Assembly: GCA_039619475.1 (NCBI GenBank)
Contig: CM077115.1
Coordinates: 294,191,756 to 294,255,755, forward strand
From: Icerya purchasi
Taxonomy: Eukaryota; Arthropoda; Insecta; Hemiptera; Monophlebidae
DNA length: 64,000 nucleotides
Direction: 5' to 3'
Shown: piece after piece, positions 14,346 to 27,338 of the stretch
Numbering within the stretch: the stretch's first letter is position 1
How the letters are laid out: the number at the start of each line of letters is the position of its first letter
Notes under the pieces: generated by a model
What the model was told of the DNA's origin: nothing
Seen by the model: only the letters and a program-made list of their open reading frames with translations
Database searches by the model: none
Translations under genes and position numbers: made by a program

Positions 14346-16859
14346 CTGAAGATAAGGTTAAAAATGAGAAAACAAGTTAGATTTTAATTTAAACAGAGAT
14401 GGTGGAAATGAAGGCGGCTAGCTAGCACAAATCAAATACGATTATGTTTTTGATTTTTTTTTTTTTGTTTTCATATGTAAAAACGTAATAAAAGAAATCG
14501 ATGTAATTCTTTTTGAACGACACCTGTTTAACTGAAATTGTTCAACTCTTCCAGTTTCCTTTGTTTTGTCATTTCCATTATTCGCCAAAGTTTTAATTTG
14601 TGCTCTCTCGATTGCTCCTTATCTTCCTCTTGTATTTTGCTGATTAAATCCGCACCGATTTTTCATCCCACTTTGTCGGATATATATTTTATATTTTCGT
14701 TTTATAATACACCAGCTCCATTTCTTTACTCGTATTGCGCATTTCTTATGTCTTATTTTCTTATTTTCTCTCTAGCATGGCTGCTATTGGTTTTTTTTTA
14801 TATTATCGTTATCTAATCGAATTTAAATTTAACTGGTGACTTTTTTCTCATTCTTATTTCTAGAAGTAAGTCCTTGGTTGACATGCCTCTTCCCAAAAAG
14901 GAAAAAAAGCAATTCTTTAATACGCTAAAATTATCCGTATTAATGCAAAATTGAAATATGCAATGATCTTATTCTCTTCTACTTTATATTTAGTCTTTTC
15001 CATTTCATAGATGTCGGATATAACGAGAAGATTTGATATAGAACATTTTAACCATCTTGTTACTTATGACATATATTCTAATTACCTATATAATTATTTT
15101 TGCTAGAATTTTATATATTGTCTTCAGATAAGTATTTTTTTTTTTTTTTATTTCCGGCTATATTAAAAATTCTTCAAACTTATACAAATTAACAAAAAAT
15201 TTTGAAAAAAAAGGTATTTTGGAAAGTTTTTTTAACCAAAAAAAAAAAAAGAACTTAACCAAGTTTCGGGCCCGAGTTTAGTCACACCGTCGGCTGCAGT
15301 ATTTATGTTTCTTAAAAATCGGAACTAAAAAATTTGTAGCCCGCCGGAGCCCACTACGAAGAAGTGAAATTAACAATTTATAAAACAGTTTAAGAAAACG
15401 TAACACGGTTTTAAAAATAATTATTATTATCGGATTTAGTGTCATAAATTCTTCGCTACGGTTAAATTATAATTAGGAAAAGTTTATTTTTTACTACTGT
15501 TTATCCGTATCGGTTGTATTGAATTTGATGCGATAGGACCAAAAGGGAAAGGAAAAATAAATTCTCGTTAAATCGCATTAAAATAGCGTTAAATTCGAAT
15601 GCGTTTCTATATCAAAATTAACAAACTGCAACAATCAGCCAATTTTCGTAATTCCAAAATTCTTTTCAGCAATGTCTTCAATTAATTCTAGACAACCAAT
15701 TTAATAAACATTATGTAATTTATTAAGGTACCAAAAGTCGCAAAAGTTGCTAAAGATAATATTATTGAATGAGTAATTATTATACATATATATGCATATT
15801 GATTATGTCATTCTTACGTTGGGGGCAGTAAGAAAATCCTATTACATTTTTTGTGATGTATTTGGTCATAACATTATTAACAAACACAAAATTCATGGTA
15901 GACATTATTTATTGAACAGAATAAAATATACTGCTCGATAACGAAAGTACAAAACAAGGTGCATAAAAGTGTAAATTGAACATGACTATGTTACCTCTCG
16001 TACTATAACAACAAAAAGAAAAAGGAAATACTAACGTACATGCATGCAGGAATTTAATATTTAAAGGTTTTGAATATAATAGAACCAGAAAAAAAAAAAA
16101 AAAAAAAAGAAACTAGAAAAAGATAAGGTTCAGACTCGAGACTGGTTTCATAGGATGACTGGAACATTGTAGTGGTAGAATTTAGTGAACAGTTTTTCTT
16201 CATGAAGGGTCAGCGTTAAATTTATTTTTCCACTATGATGATAATGTTTAATATTTATTTATATACATTCCGTCCATTGATGATTGATTTGATTCGTTTC
16301 TTTTCTTACAACTACAATTCACTCTATTTAGCAAGTATCACTTAAAAACTTAATCTTAAAGAGAAATTGTAAATTCTAGATAATTAAATAAAATAATGTT
16401 CATAACGTTAATATTTAATAATGATAATAAAAGAATTGTTTCTTCCACAAAAATTATTGTTTTATTCCTGAAAAAGAGTAAGGGGAACTTCGTTCCTGAC
16501 GGAGATCCCATGACCGCACACAATTTTTTCATTTCGTAATGATCATCTTGTAGTTAATGATTTAGTATAAGTCTCTAAGTGTCATATAGATAAATTAATT
16601 GATTTACTTTTTCCGCATAAGCCGTTGCATCATTTCATTCCAGGACACTGTGAAGTTTAATTAAGTGATACATACAGCGATCAACAGTTGGTGCCAATTC
16701 ATGTGGAACTTTCCGAGATTTGCGATGGATAAGTTTAGATCTTTTAATAATTAGTATTTTAGTGTTACTAACCGATGCTAAATTTAGATTATTAGGTATA
16801 TAACCTGCCTTAGAAAAAAACGTTTTTTTCTTCAAAATTTCGAACTTTCGGCACTGCAA
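14346..16859. other. Non-coding stretch
   Basis: AT-rich, with A- and T-runs (15130-15148, 15236-15251, 16090-16109). Nothing could be assigned. A 74-codon minus-strand frame at 16635-16859 has no recognised motif. Confidence 0.4.
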
Positions 16860-18400
16860 GGGCCCAATTTTAAAACTGGAAATCCAGATGTTCCAAACTA
16901 AAAGAAATATAAGGGGATGCGCACGTTTTTAGACGCCTTCAAAATTTTTAGCTGTAATATTCGTGGAGCTAGGGGGGAGACACGTAATTATTTTTGTTTT
17001 TTTGAACTTTTCCAAAACTTTGAAAGTTTCGTTAAATTACAGAAATATACGTGGAAGTACATATTTTTAATCATGTTTAAAATTTTTAGTTATAATACTC
17101 GCAACGCCCGGGGACACGCAATTTTTCGCGCTTTTTTGAGCTTTACAGCAACTTCGAAAGTTTTGTTAAGGAAATAAAATACGGTTTCATTCCTGACAAA
17201 TAGAGATCTTTCTAATGATATATCACAAGCCCAAGAAAAAAAATATTTTTTTCAAAAATCTCGTGCTTTCGGCGCCCCGAGGGTTCAATTTTAAAGCTGG
17301 AAACTCAGATGTTCCAAACTAGAGAAATATACGTGAAACCAAGGGCGTCGCCAGCCGATGGGCCAGGAGGGAGCAAGATGAGTTGCCAGCCGCCAGGGGG
17401 GAGGGCAAGATGATAGAAAAAGGATATGAGTTATAGAAAAAATAAAATTTATAAGTTGTAAAGGCTTAATATTTTATTAAACAAGAATAAAATATTAATT
17501 ATAACATAATTTTCGTGGGTTTCTGGCAAATTATTCATGATTACGTGCCTATGAATACTCATTATGGCCAGTTGATTAAAAAGTTTCAAGGCTCCAGGGG
17601 AAGCAGCTGCCCCCCTGCCCCCCGCTGGCGACGCCCATGCGTGGAACCGCATATTTTTAACCGCGTTTGAAATTTTTTGTCGATAATATCCGTGGTGTTA
17701 GGGGGGGGGCACGTCATTTTTCGCGCTTTTTTGAACTTTACGGCAACTTTGAAAGTTTCGTTAAGGAAATGAAATACTGTTTCGCTCCCGACAAATATCG
17801 ATCTTTCTAATAATATATCACAAGCCCGGGAAAAAAAAAAATTTTCCCAAAATTTCGACCTTTCGGCGCCCTGAGGGTCTAATTTCAAAGTTAGATATCC
17901 GGATGTTCCAAACCAGAGAAATATATGGAGATGCGCGTATTTTAAACCGCGTTTAAAATTTTCAGCTGTAATACTCGCGGCGCTAGGGGAGGGACACGTC
18001 ATATTTTGCGCTTTTTTGAACTTTTCGGCAACTTTACATAACTTTTGTACCGAAATTTTTTTTATTTTATGCAAGGACTCCTACATTTTAGTTTATATTG
18101 TAAATTTCAGCTTTATAGATTTATCGGGTGATGAGTTGTGATTTTTTAAGTGATTTTTGAGGTCGTTTTATGTACCATATTATATATGCTTGACGGTTTT
18201 TTGGGTTTTTTGCCGCCCAGGGTAATCGGCCATCTTTAAGTTATGGATCGTTTTAAAGATAATTTTAATTGTAATTTATGTTCCAAATTTGAAGTTTATA
18301 AGTCAAGCCGTTCGTGAATTATTGATTTTTATTTTTGATATTTTGGTCATTTGTGTATCATCTTATTAGGATTCCGTACATTATATGTATACGGAATCCT
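16860..18400 (-). repeat. Family X repeat, copy 2 (palindrome end at right)
   Basis: This is the inverted counterpart of 10871-11660. It ends at the right in a perfect palindrome: AGGATTCCGTA at 18368-18378 and TACGGAATCCT at 18390-18400, with an 11-base spacer. Internally it consists of degenerate tandem units of roughly 300-420 bp, each with GATGTTCCAAACT, AGAAATATA, a G-run followed by ACACGT, and CTTTTTTGAACTTT. The copy is split by a hAT-type MITE at 17340-17639. A more diverged relative may be present at about 51540-51990, another at about 42865-43090 on the opposite strand, and parts occur inside the Helitron candidate (about 35960-36540). Confidence 0.75.
17340..17639. mobile_element. 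hAT-type MITE 1, copy 1
   Basis: A 300-bp non-autonomous element with terminal inverted repeats CAAGGGCGTCGCCAGC on the left and, read inward on the other strand, CATGGGCGTCGCCAGC on the right. It is flanked by 8-bp near-identical target duplications, cgtgaaac at 17332-17339 and cgtggaac at 17640-17647. Removing it restores a continuous family X unit. The 8-bp duplication and CA(A/T)GGGCG termini indicate mobilisation by a hAT transposase. It has no coding capacity. Two further copies lie at 35525 and 61951. Confidence 0.88.
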
Positions 18401-20047
18401 AAAAGTTGTGCCATGGATGAAGGGAGGGGATGAATATCATTTCTGCTGAACTCGTAGTGCTGACTGATGTTCGCCTGTTCATTCCCTCATATTTAAATGT
18501 CACTAAGAACCTACATGAACGTCATCTGGATTTCACACTTCCGTATATCGATGATAATATGAAGGATTTGAGTATTATATTTCTTGCTTTAAGGCTGGAT
18601 ATGATTTCTAGTGCTGCCAGAGAGTCCGTAATTATTAATATATTTTTTTTTTTACTTACAAGAAGAAATATATTGTAACCCATACAGGATGGCATACGTT
18701 TCTGCGCTCATACTGTGCAGCCATCATTGAGTTCGAAAGAATACGCTTTATCTGATACTACGAACGCGCATGCTGTTGGCAATATACGTCTGGTTTTATT
18801 ATTGTAAACTTCAACGGAAGGACGAATGTGAGGATTTAGTGTATAGGGTTTATTGGGTTTATGTTAATTAAATTTAATAAGTCGAGGACCGCGGGCACAG
18901 GATCCTTTAATAAACGTGGTTTGCATGAGAAATTAATAACAGCCACAGGAATATGTGTTAAGGATAGGAGAGTATTGCATTACATAGAATAGGTAATACA
19001 TGTACCACAATGTATGATACTTGTTTTACTTTAAATCCTATACCATATATTAATATTTAATTTTAGGCAATCTTTTGGGAGTCTGCCAGTAAGTGGTCTT
19101 GATAACCAAACCTCGTTGCTATTTAATGTGTTGAGATTTCAGGAATATATACAAAAATCACGAATACAAGAAATGGTTTTGTGATTACGTTTTGTTTTTT
19201 TCCCCTTTGCCTTGTTTCCATTTTCCATTCGATGCTTGCGTTTTAATTATTCCCTCATACTGTAGTGGGTCTTCTGTCATGCTGGAATTAAGGTTTATTA
19301 AGTTTTAATATTGTACTGCAAAGAGAAGCAAATGTTAATTGTTATTAACAATTTTGTATACATTTCGTTATCCATGGTAGCCAATGCGTAAATTACGTTT
19401 ACTGTTTGGATATTGCATATATTAGCTTTTTCGTAATATTTCAGAATTTCTGTAGCGTCCTTCTTGGTTAGACATGGAGGTGTATACTTCAATCTATCGT
19501 TTGTGTTTTCGTAGCGCGCATTGACACAGGCGCAAAAGTATTGTATACATAAATTTTCATTTTTAACCATCTTCGCATTAGAATTGCCATTTTGTCATGG
19601 TCAAATGTCAAATAGTACATGCACATGATATAATCTATATCGTATCGATGTTCGTTGTTCCAAACGGTCAATCATTGTACTTGCATCAGTGACCATTTAG
19701 AAGATATGTGTGTTTTCCCAATACTCTATTTTTGAGCCAAGTACTACGAAAGCCGATAATAGTTTGTATTCTTGTTGTGAATGCGCCTGAAAATATTCAC
19801 AAAAAATTTTCTATATTCAAATTATGTTCTGTGCATATTATAAAATAAGTTCTCCGCAATAACTAATATTAATTTAATCTATAATGCTTAATTATGACTC
19901 TCAAAATTTTTTTTCCTATTAATTATAAGCTAATAGCTTTTGTATTAGTTCAATTTGCATTTATAGTCATCATTTACGTATAATACGGATCGTTACATTA
20001 TAATTGAATGTTATGCGTATTCTTGTAACATTTAGATTTGTTCCAGA
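18401..20047. other. Non-coding stretch
   Basis: No gene or element recognised. An 82-codon ATG frame at 18430-18678 and two overlapping minus-strand frames at 19298-19671 have no family resemblance and no clear splice context. I do not call them. Confidence 0.35.
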
Positions 20048-20840
20048 TTTTTTTTTTTATATTTATGGGTTTGCCAATGAAAAAATTAGCCCAAGAAATG
20101 GGAAGAAGGAGAAAATAACGCTATATTGTTAAATGTTTAAGGATAGAGGACAAAAATAATTCAAGGCAGAAATAACAGGAGCAGAAGGAAATGACAGAAT
20201 GTAAGAAGCGCTGTAAGGAGTAGGAATACTGGGTTTTAGTGGTAAAGAGTAGAAGGACGATTGTTCAACAAAGAAGACCGCACATTCAAATAAAACGTGA
20301 TCAAAATCGCAAGGAATGTGTGCGGAAGAGGAATCGAAATGACAAAATGCAGTAGCGTGAAAATGATGCAGGAAAGAGGATACGATTACATTAAAAGTGA
20401 CAAATAGCCAAGATTGTGTAGTGCTTAAGAGAGGGGAAGTCTAGAAACCATTGACGAGAAGGAAGAGATGGATGAATAGAGAGGTAAAAGGAGGTAGGAT
20501 TGGAAAATGAAGAAGAATAGGATTTAAGTCATAGTTTGGAATGAGCGGTTGTGGAAGGAAAAACTATATATGGGCAAAAAAGGTACCTAAAAATCTGCCA
20601 TTGGAAATGAAAGAAAGAGCTGAGGAATCCACACCTTATTGATCTCAACGACCAAATGACCAGGCATCCACAAAAGATCGATCTAGATCGAGTGAAAAAG
20701 GAAAAGTTACATAATCGGAAGAGGGAGCGAGAAGAGTAGATGTGATGGCCTGTAAAGCACTTTTAGGATCCAAGATTATGAACACTTTATGGAAAAAACA
20801 TTTAAGACTAAACAAAGAGAACAGTACGTAATACATTCTG
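20048..20840 (-). mobile_element. I-like retrotransposon, 5'-truncated copy C
   Basis: The T-run at 20048-20058 is the poly(A) tail of a minus-strand element. The adjoining GCCAATG...GCCCAAG sequence matches the short 3' UTR shared by the other I-like copies. Further in, the minus strand shows a decayed RNase H domain (DPKSALQAI near 20760, then IDLLWMPGH-like sequence) and a degraded C-terminal tail. It ends at about 20840, just upstream of the 5' region of copy A. Many stops mark it as old. Confidence 0.75.
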
Positions 20841-20896
20841 TTTAAAAAATGTCTTCACTACTGTTCAGTTTAAAAAATGTCTTCACTACTGTTCAG
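20841..20896 (+). repeat. Perfect 28-bp tandem duplication
   Basis: The unit TTTAAAAAATGTCTTCACTA plus CTGTTCAG occurs twice head to tail (20841-20868 and 20869-20896) without mismatch. It lies at the junction between copy C and the 5' UTR of copy A and may mark the 5' boundary of copy A. Confidence 0.85.
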
Positions 20897-21171
20897 TTTA
20901 ATTCGATTGTTTAAGTTTATCTATCGCGTTGAATTTCGTCTTATCAGCTTTGTTAGAGAGAACACGCCGGTGAGTTCGTTCCGACTATATCTTTTCGTTT
21001 CTTATCCCATAGTGTATTTCTCTTATCTGTGTTGTAAATCAGCTTTGTTGTTTCGCTAATTTAACCCAGCTGGTAGCGTCGTTTTAATTTGATTTATTTC
21101 ATCTTCTTAACGATTTTATTTTTCATCATTTTTGTTTATAATTTTTATTTATTTACTTTTTACTCGGTTAG

Positions 21172-22150
21172 ATGAGCACAGCTAAAGGAGAGGGGGGCTC
21201 TGCGGCCTCCTCCCCAAGTCCTGCTAAAGTTATCAAACCTTCGTCCAATTTGTCTATTAATATGGACGTGGACAGTAACTCCAAACGTAAATCTATTGAT
21301 CCTTTTTCGCCTATTTCCTCTGTTCTACCGAAAGAGATCAGACTCCCCAGGCTGAACTTAATACATCCCCTGTTGCCCATGTTGTCGATCATCTCAGCCA
21401 CAACATTAATAATAATACTAAAAGCAATTCAAATAATGTATCCAATAACAATTTTATTAATAATAATAGTAATAACAATAATAGCAACAACAATAACAAT
21501 AATAGTAACATTAACAACAGTAATAATACTACTACTACTACTACTAATAATAATATTAATAATAATAGTTGCATTACCGACGTTTCCAATACTTGTTTTG
21601 TAAATGATCATTCGGGACCTTTCATTGTTTTTGTCGAAAATTTAGCTGCCGATAAGAACATAGGCAATAACCACCCTTTGGCTCTTGCAAGATTAATAAA
21701 TTCTGTCTCTTCGTCATTCTATAGTGCTTTTCCTTAAGGAAAGGGCCGCATTTCAGTCACTTTCTCTTCCGCTCCTCCTGCTAATTACTTTTTATCTAAT
21801 TCTGACTTCTTTCTCAGTAAAAATATTAAAGCTTATATTCCTAATAGCGCCTTATACAGAATAGGAATTATTTGAGGAGTCCATCCTTCGTTTTCTGAAG
21901 ACGGTATTAAGGAAGGGATTGAATCATACATTCCCATAGCATTCATTCGTCGTATCTATCGTTCCTCCGAGGGTATTAAAATTCCGACTAGATCCATAGA
22001 AATTAAATTCCACAAATCCGTTCTTCCAGTTTTCGTTTTCATTTATAAACTCCATTTTCCTGTTTCGCCTAGTGTACGACTACCTACACAGTGTTCGAAA
22101 TGTTTCCTTTTTGGGCATATTTCCAGACACTGTCGTAGTTCTTCAAATAT
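21172..22150 (+). pseudogene. Copy A ORF1 (gag-like), N-terminal part
   Basis: The ATG at 21172 opens a gag-like protein (SINMDVDSNSKRKSIDPFSP) that parallels copy B ORF1 (LSLNLMETDAAVKRKPSG). An asparagine-rich tract encoded by imperfect AAT/AAC repeats follows (about 21405-21580), then the conserved region NNHPLALARLI and PTRSIEIKF. The first zinc knuckle, CSKCFLFGHISRHC, is at about 22096-22137. Frame changes occur near 21360, with stops near 21735 and 21872. The frame is cut at 22150 by copy B and resumes at 28057. Confidence 0.85.
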
Positions 22151-22225
22151 TTTTTTTTTTTTTTTTTTTTTTGGGAACGCCAACCAAGGGCAATGACCCA
22201 TCATCAAAGAATTACAAAAACAGGA

Positions 22226-25200
22226 TTAAATTTTGATATATAAAGAAATAGAGGAAATGAACTCCGCTAAGATTGGAACAACATCTGGTGAAGGAAAGGA
22301 AAGTATGTAGGAAGCACAAAAAGGAGTAGGTAGTTTCAGGTGGAGAAGCTTAGTGTAGAGGAGGGAACGCTGCTGTACAAGAAGAGAGCATTTAAAAAGG
22401 ATATGATTTGCATCACAAACACAGTCATGATCCGAGGGATGAAAATTGCAGTATGGGGAAGAAACAATAGAAAAACGAAAGAGAGACGAAGGAAGACAAT
22501 TATGGTTGAGACGAAGACATGTTATAGAGGAAATAACGGAACGACTGAAACCAGGGAAATCAGCAAACCAGGAACGTGATGAAGGAAGAGGTTGCAAGAG
22601 TTTGTAAAAGGAATGAGGATTGGAAAAAGAGGTAATGTAGGTATCCGACCATGATTTGAGGTGTGCTCGTTTGGATGGAAAGAGGATATTATTGGCAGGA
22701 AATTTATTGATAAATTTGCCGCTATAGGAAGCAGAGCGAGCAAACGAGTCAACTAGATTGTTGCCTGCGATGCCGCTATGATTGGGAATCCAAAGAAGAT
22801 CGATTTGAATGGAACGAACTAAGAAGAGATTTGCATTTAAGGAACGAATGGAAAGGATAATGTAGTCGCATGAAGAGGATGGAAAAGGGGAGGATATAGC
22901 CTGCAAGACGCTCATGGAGTCAGAACAAATAAGGTATTTATTATTATAGGAGGAAAGTGCAATGAACAGAACTGCACGGAGTATTGCATACGATTCTGCA
23001 GTGAAAATGGAACAGAAGGAAGGAAGTTTATAAAGTTCGTAGTGTGGAAGAGAAGAAATAAGAAAAGAAGCTCCGACCCCCTCAAGGCTTTTGGAACCAT
23101 CCGTAAAGAGGACAGACGAAGAAGGAAATAGAGACCTCAAAGCTGCGTTGTACTCGCTTAAAGCGATAGAAGGTGAATATTTAGTATGAGAAGGAAGGAA
23201 AAACAAATTAGGAGGATATAAAAAATCTATAAAGCTGAATGTAAAGAACGGGAGTTTATGATATGTGTAGATAAATGAAGAATAAGGAGCAAGGCGTCGA
23301 GAGACATGAGAAAGAATAGGAATCTTCAGGGGAGAAAACCGCCAATTGGCCAGGATGTAGGAATAAGCAGAAACTAATTTAGAAGACTTAATAGGAAGAC
23401 GTTTTATGAGGAAGCTATCCCCAAGAAAGTATCTACGAATGTGTAAAGGATGAATGTTGGCTTCTGACTGTAATGCAGGAATGGGGGAGAATTTCAGAAC
23501 ACCGAGGCAAAGACGAAGACATGAATTTTGGACTTTATCGAGTTTGGAAAGAAGATGTTTAAGAGCATTGCCATAAATGAAGGAACAGTAATCAAGTTTG
23601 GAACGAATAGTAGATTTATATAGAATAAGAAGAACACTGGGGTCACCACCCCATTTGTGTGGAGATAGAGCCTTTAATAAATTAGTTCTCTTAAGACAGG
23701 AAGTATATAGGTAGGAAATATGTTCGCAAAAGGATAAACGACTGTCTAGGAAAACGCCAAGATAGCAGAAGGACCTAACTAATGGAATAGATAAATTGTT
23801 CAAAGAGACATTAATTAAGGAATTATTATAGGGACGAAAGGAAAAAACCATACAAACAGATTTAGAGGATGAAATGGTTAGATGGATGTTGGATAGAGCG
23901 GATTCAAGCAAGTTCAACGAATTATTGAGTTCATCTTTAGCAGAGAGGATGGAAGTTGAAGAGTAATAAATAAGAATATCATCCGCGAAAAGGAGTGTAG
24001 AGGCTGAGACGGGAAGAGAAGCTATTTCAAGCGAATAGATATTAAAAAGAGTAGGACTCAAACATGACCCTTGAGGAAGGCCACGGAATACACATCTAGA
24101 GCCAGAAAAGGAAGGAGTGGAAAGATAAATGGTTCTACTTTGAAAGAGCTGAATTATCAGGGAAGAAAGTTGAACAGGAATGCCAATAGAAATCATCTTA
24201 TTTTTAAGGGATGGAAGATGAACTTTATCGAAAGCAGAAACTACATCAACAAAGGCAGCGATCGTGTATTTTCTTTCGAGAAGAGCTTTATATATGTCAG
24301 AAAGAAAAAGGCTGATGCAGTCAGAAGAACCAAGACCAGGACGAAAACCGAACATATTGTAGGAGACGAGATTATTATGTTCCAGCCACCAAACAAGGCG
24401 CCGGTTTAGCATACTCTCGAATAGTTTTCTTAAACAAGGAGCCAAAGAAATAGGTCGAAAAGAATTTGGAATTTTCTTAGGAATTGGGACAATTATAAAT
24501 GCATTCCAAATAGGAGGTGTAAGTCCTGAGAGAAGAAAAGAATTGAAAATTTCGAGGAGAATTTTGAGTGAGAAATTAGAGAGATTTTTAAGAACAAGGA
24601 AGGAAATTTTGTCGATTCCTGGAGTCGAATTGGAGGATTTTTGCAACGAAAAGAGGAGTTCATTGAAGTGGAATCTGAAGTGAGGAAGTGAGATGAATTT
24701 GGAAGAGAAGAAGAAGGAGAGCTTACTTCGTCAAAGGAAGGAACATAACTGGGAGCTAGATTGTCAATAAAGGATTCAAGTATGTCAGAAGAGATGTTAT
24801 GATAAGAAGGGTGTTCGGATTTGGGAGTTTTGAAGGCTTTGGCCATTCTCCAAATTTGGGAAATAGACGTGGTCCGGGAAAAGGAAGAGCAAAATTTTTT
24901 CCAAGATTCCTTCTTGGCTTGTTTTAGGATGTATCTGGCTCTAGCGTTAGCTTTTCTATGGTCAATAAAATTTGAAAAGGAGGAACAGTGACGGAAGGTT
25001 CTAAAAGTAGCGACGCTGGCATCAAAAGCCACCTTGCAGTTATTATTCCACCATAAGGATGAAGCTGCATGACGGCGAGGTTTAGAAGGCACTGGAGGTG
25101 ATGAGGAAGAAAGGGCAAGTAAGATGGAATCTGTAAAGTATTTGTACTTTGAAATAGGATCTAAGTGATGATGCAAAAGGGAAAGAGAAGAGTCAACAGA

Positions 25201-25958
25201 ACGACTAAATTGTTCCCAATTAGTTTTGGGGATACACCATTTGGAGGCATAGAGGGGCTTGAATTAAGTGGATGATGGGGGAAGACTTTTGAACGATACA
25301 ATAATAGGGACATGGTCACTTCCAAAAGTACCATCAAGAGTTTTCCAGGAACAGTTAAGAGCAAGATCAGGAGAAGAAAAGGAGAGATCGACTGCGCTAA
25401 AAATGGAAGGGCTTTTGTACAAAGTAGGAGATTGATCATTAAGGAGGATAAGATTATGTCCGAGGATAATGTTTTCAAGAACCACTCCATTACTGTTTCG
25501 ACTAGAACAACCCCAAAGAGGAGAATCAGCGTTCCAATCACCTCCAATAATGAAGGGGGAGGAATATTATTAAGAAAGGAGGGAAAGGAAAAATTATTGA
25601 GATTAAAATTCGGAGGAAAGTACGTACAGACTATGTTTAATGGGCGGGGAAAAATGGAAGGAATAGAAATGTGGACTACATTCGGATCACGAGAAGATGG
25701 CACAGAAGAGAAGTGTACATTTTGAGATTGGAAATGTATATTATTTCTAATAAGGATGGCAGCACCACCGTAGCCGTCTATTCTATCAGAACGAACCACG
25801 GAGAAATCTTTAAGATGAAACGTTTCAGATTGTTTGAGCCATGATTCGGAAATTAAGGCAATGTGAATTTGATGTATATCAAGTAAACTCTCCAAGGCAA
25901 GTCTATTAGCTTTAAGGCTGCGACAATTCCACTGGAGAATGTTAAATTTGAAGGACAT
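22226..25958 (-). pseudogene. Copy B ORF2: endonuclease, reverse transcriptase, RNase H
   Basis: ORF2 starts at the ATG at 25958 (MSFKFNILQWNCRSL). The AP-like endonuclease shows WNCRSL, SESWL, DGYGGAAILI, GGDWNA and GSDHVPI. The RT shows PGIDKISFLVLKNLS, PIPKK...RPISLAPCLRKLFE, FGFRPGLGSSDCIS, DVVSAFDKVHLP, GLPQGSCLSPTLFNIY and the catalytic FADD. RNase H shows TDGS, AESYAI, SDSMSVLQAI and IPNHSGIAGNNLVD. A C-terminal CVCDANHILFKCS motif is the zinc-binding tail. Lesions: a one-base frameshift in a C-run near 25545, a TAA at about 25264-25266, and a frameshift near 24665. From 24646 to 22226 the frame is open for 806 codons. Catalytic residues are preserved, which suggests recent decay or sequencing error in homopolymers. 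Confidence 0.93.
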
Positions 25959-26103
25959 ATTGAAAAATTAAAAAGAGGGAGAGAAACATAAACGAAAAAG
26001 GAGAATAAGTAAGGAGAGAATTAAGTTAAAACAGAGTTAAAATTTATCTAGAAGGTGAAGGAGAATGTATTTGCGAGTGCAAAGGTGAAGCAAAGAATAA
26101 GGA

Positions 26104-27301
26104 TTATTTAAGGTGAAGGTTACTGGAAAGAAAAGCGGAAAGAGAATTAGCAAAGTTTGAAGAGGAGTCAACGTTAAAGGATGATATCAAGTCCAAAATG
26201 GCTGTTGAGAGATTATTAATGGAAGGAGAAAATTCAGAAAAAGAAGAGAGGTTAGAAGGATTGTTAGAAGAATCGTTACTAGAGGATGGGTATGGTTTGC
26301 TTAGTGCCCATCCATTTGTGGGAGAAGGAATATGATAGACAGGAAGAGAAGGAAAATGGGGAGTAGGCTTAGAAGAGAATTTAGGCGATTTTGTTTTACG
26401 GAACGTTAAAGATTTAGTTGGAGGTGAAGAATGAATAGTAGGAAAATTGTGAGTGTTATGAAGAGGAACAGAAACAGATGCGCGATTTGCATATGAAAAA
26501 GCTTGAGACACTAAGGAATTATCCTTGTGCTTTGATGCTTCATGGAAAGATAGGTTTTCATACGCCATGATTCTTTTGATGTCCTTTTGTCTAATCCATT
26601 CAGGACATCTACGGTCATAAGAACAGTGGTCACCTTTGCAACTACGACAAACAGGAGGATTTTGAGTATTTGGGCAGTCTGATAAGGAATGCTTAGAAGA
26701 GTAGTGAGAACAGACAGTATTAGAACTACGACAGTGCCTCGCAATATGACCAAATAAGAAACACTTGGAACATTGTGTAGGAGGTCTGACGCTAGGCAGA
26801 ACTTGGAAACGGAGTTTAAAAATAGTAATAAATTCTGGAAGGAAGGATTTAGTAAATTTGATTTCAACTGATCTAGTAGGTGTCTTTTTACCTTCGACGG
26901 TTTTTAAAATGCGCCTGATAGAGGAAAAGGGTATAGAAGATTCAAGCCCCTCCAGTATTTCTTCTTCAGAGAAGGAAGGATCAACTCCAGAAATAACTCC
27001 CAATTTGTAAATGGAATTAACTGGGATAAAAGCTTTAAAAGGATGAGTTCTGAAGGAAGGAGTAGCAGAAAGAACTGAAGGGAAGAAAACAGATATTCGA
27101 TTTCTACCTAGGGTAGTAATGTTAGAATAGGAAGAGGAGATTGTACCAAGGAGTCGGGCCACCGCCAATGGATGATAATTCCCAATGTTATTTTGTGTTG
27201 AATTATATTCTACAATTATAGAATAGGGTCCTGGATGGTCGGAGGGGTAGACCTCGGGACTACTGTGAATTAAACTATTATTATCATCATCAATATTGTT
27301 A

Positions 27302-27338
<37 letters not shown>

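Noticed and set aside
17586..18074. 162-codon minus-strand ORF shared with 11190-11459
   Set aside because: It is a reading of family X repeat DNA running into the MITE; similarity is at DNA level and there is no protein family.
21389..21611. Leucine- or isoleucine-only ORFs
   Set aside because: Out-of-frame readings of the AAT/AAC microsatellite in ORF1.
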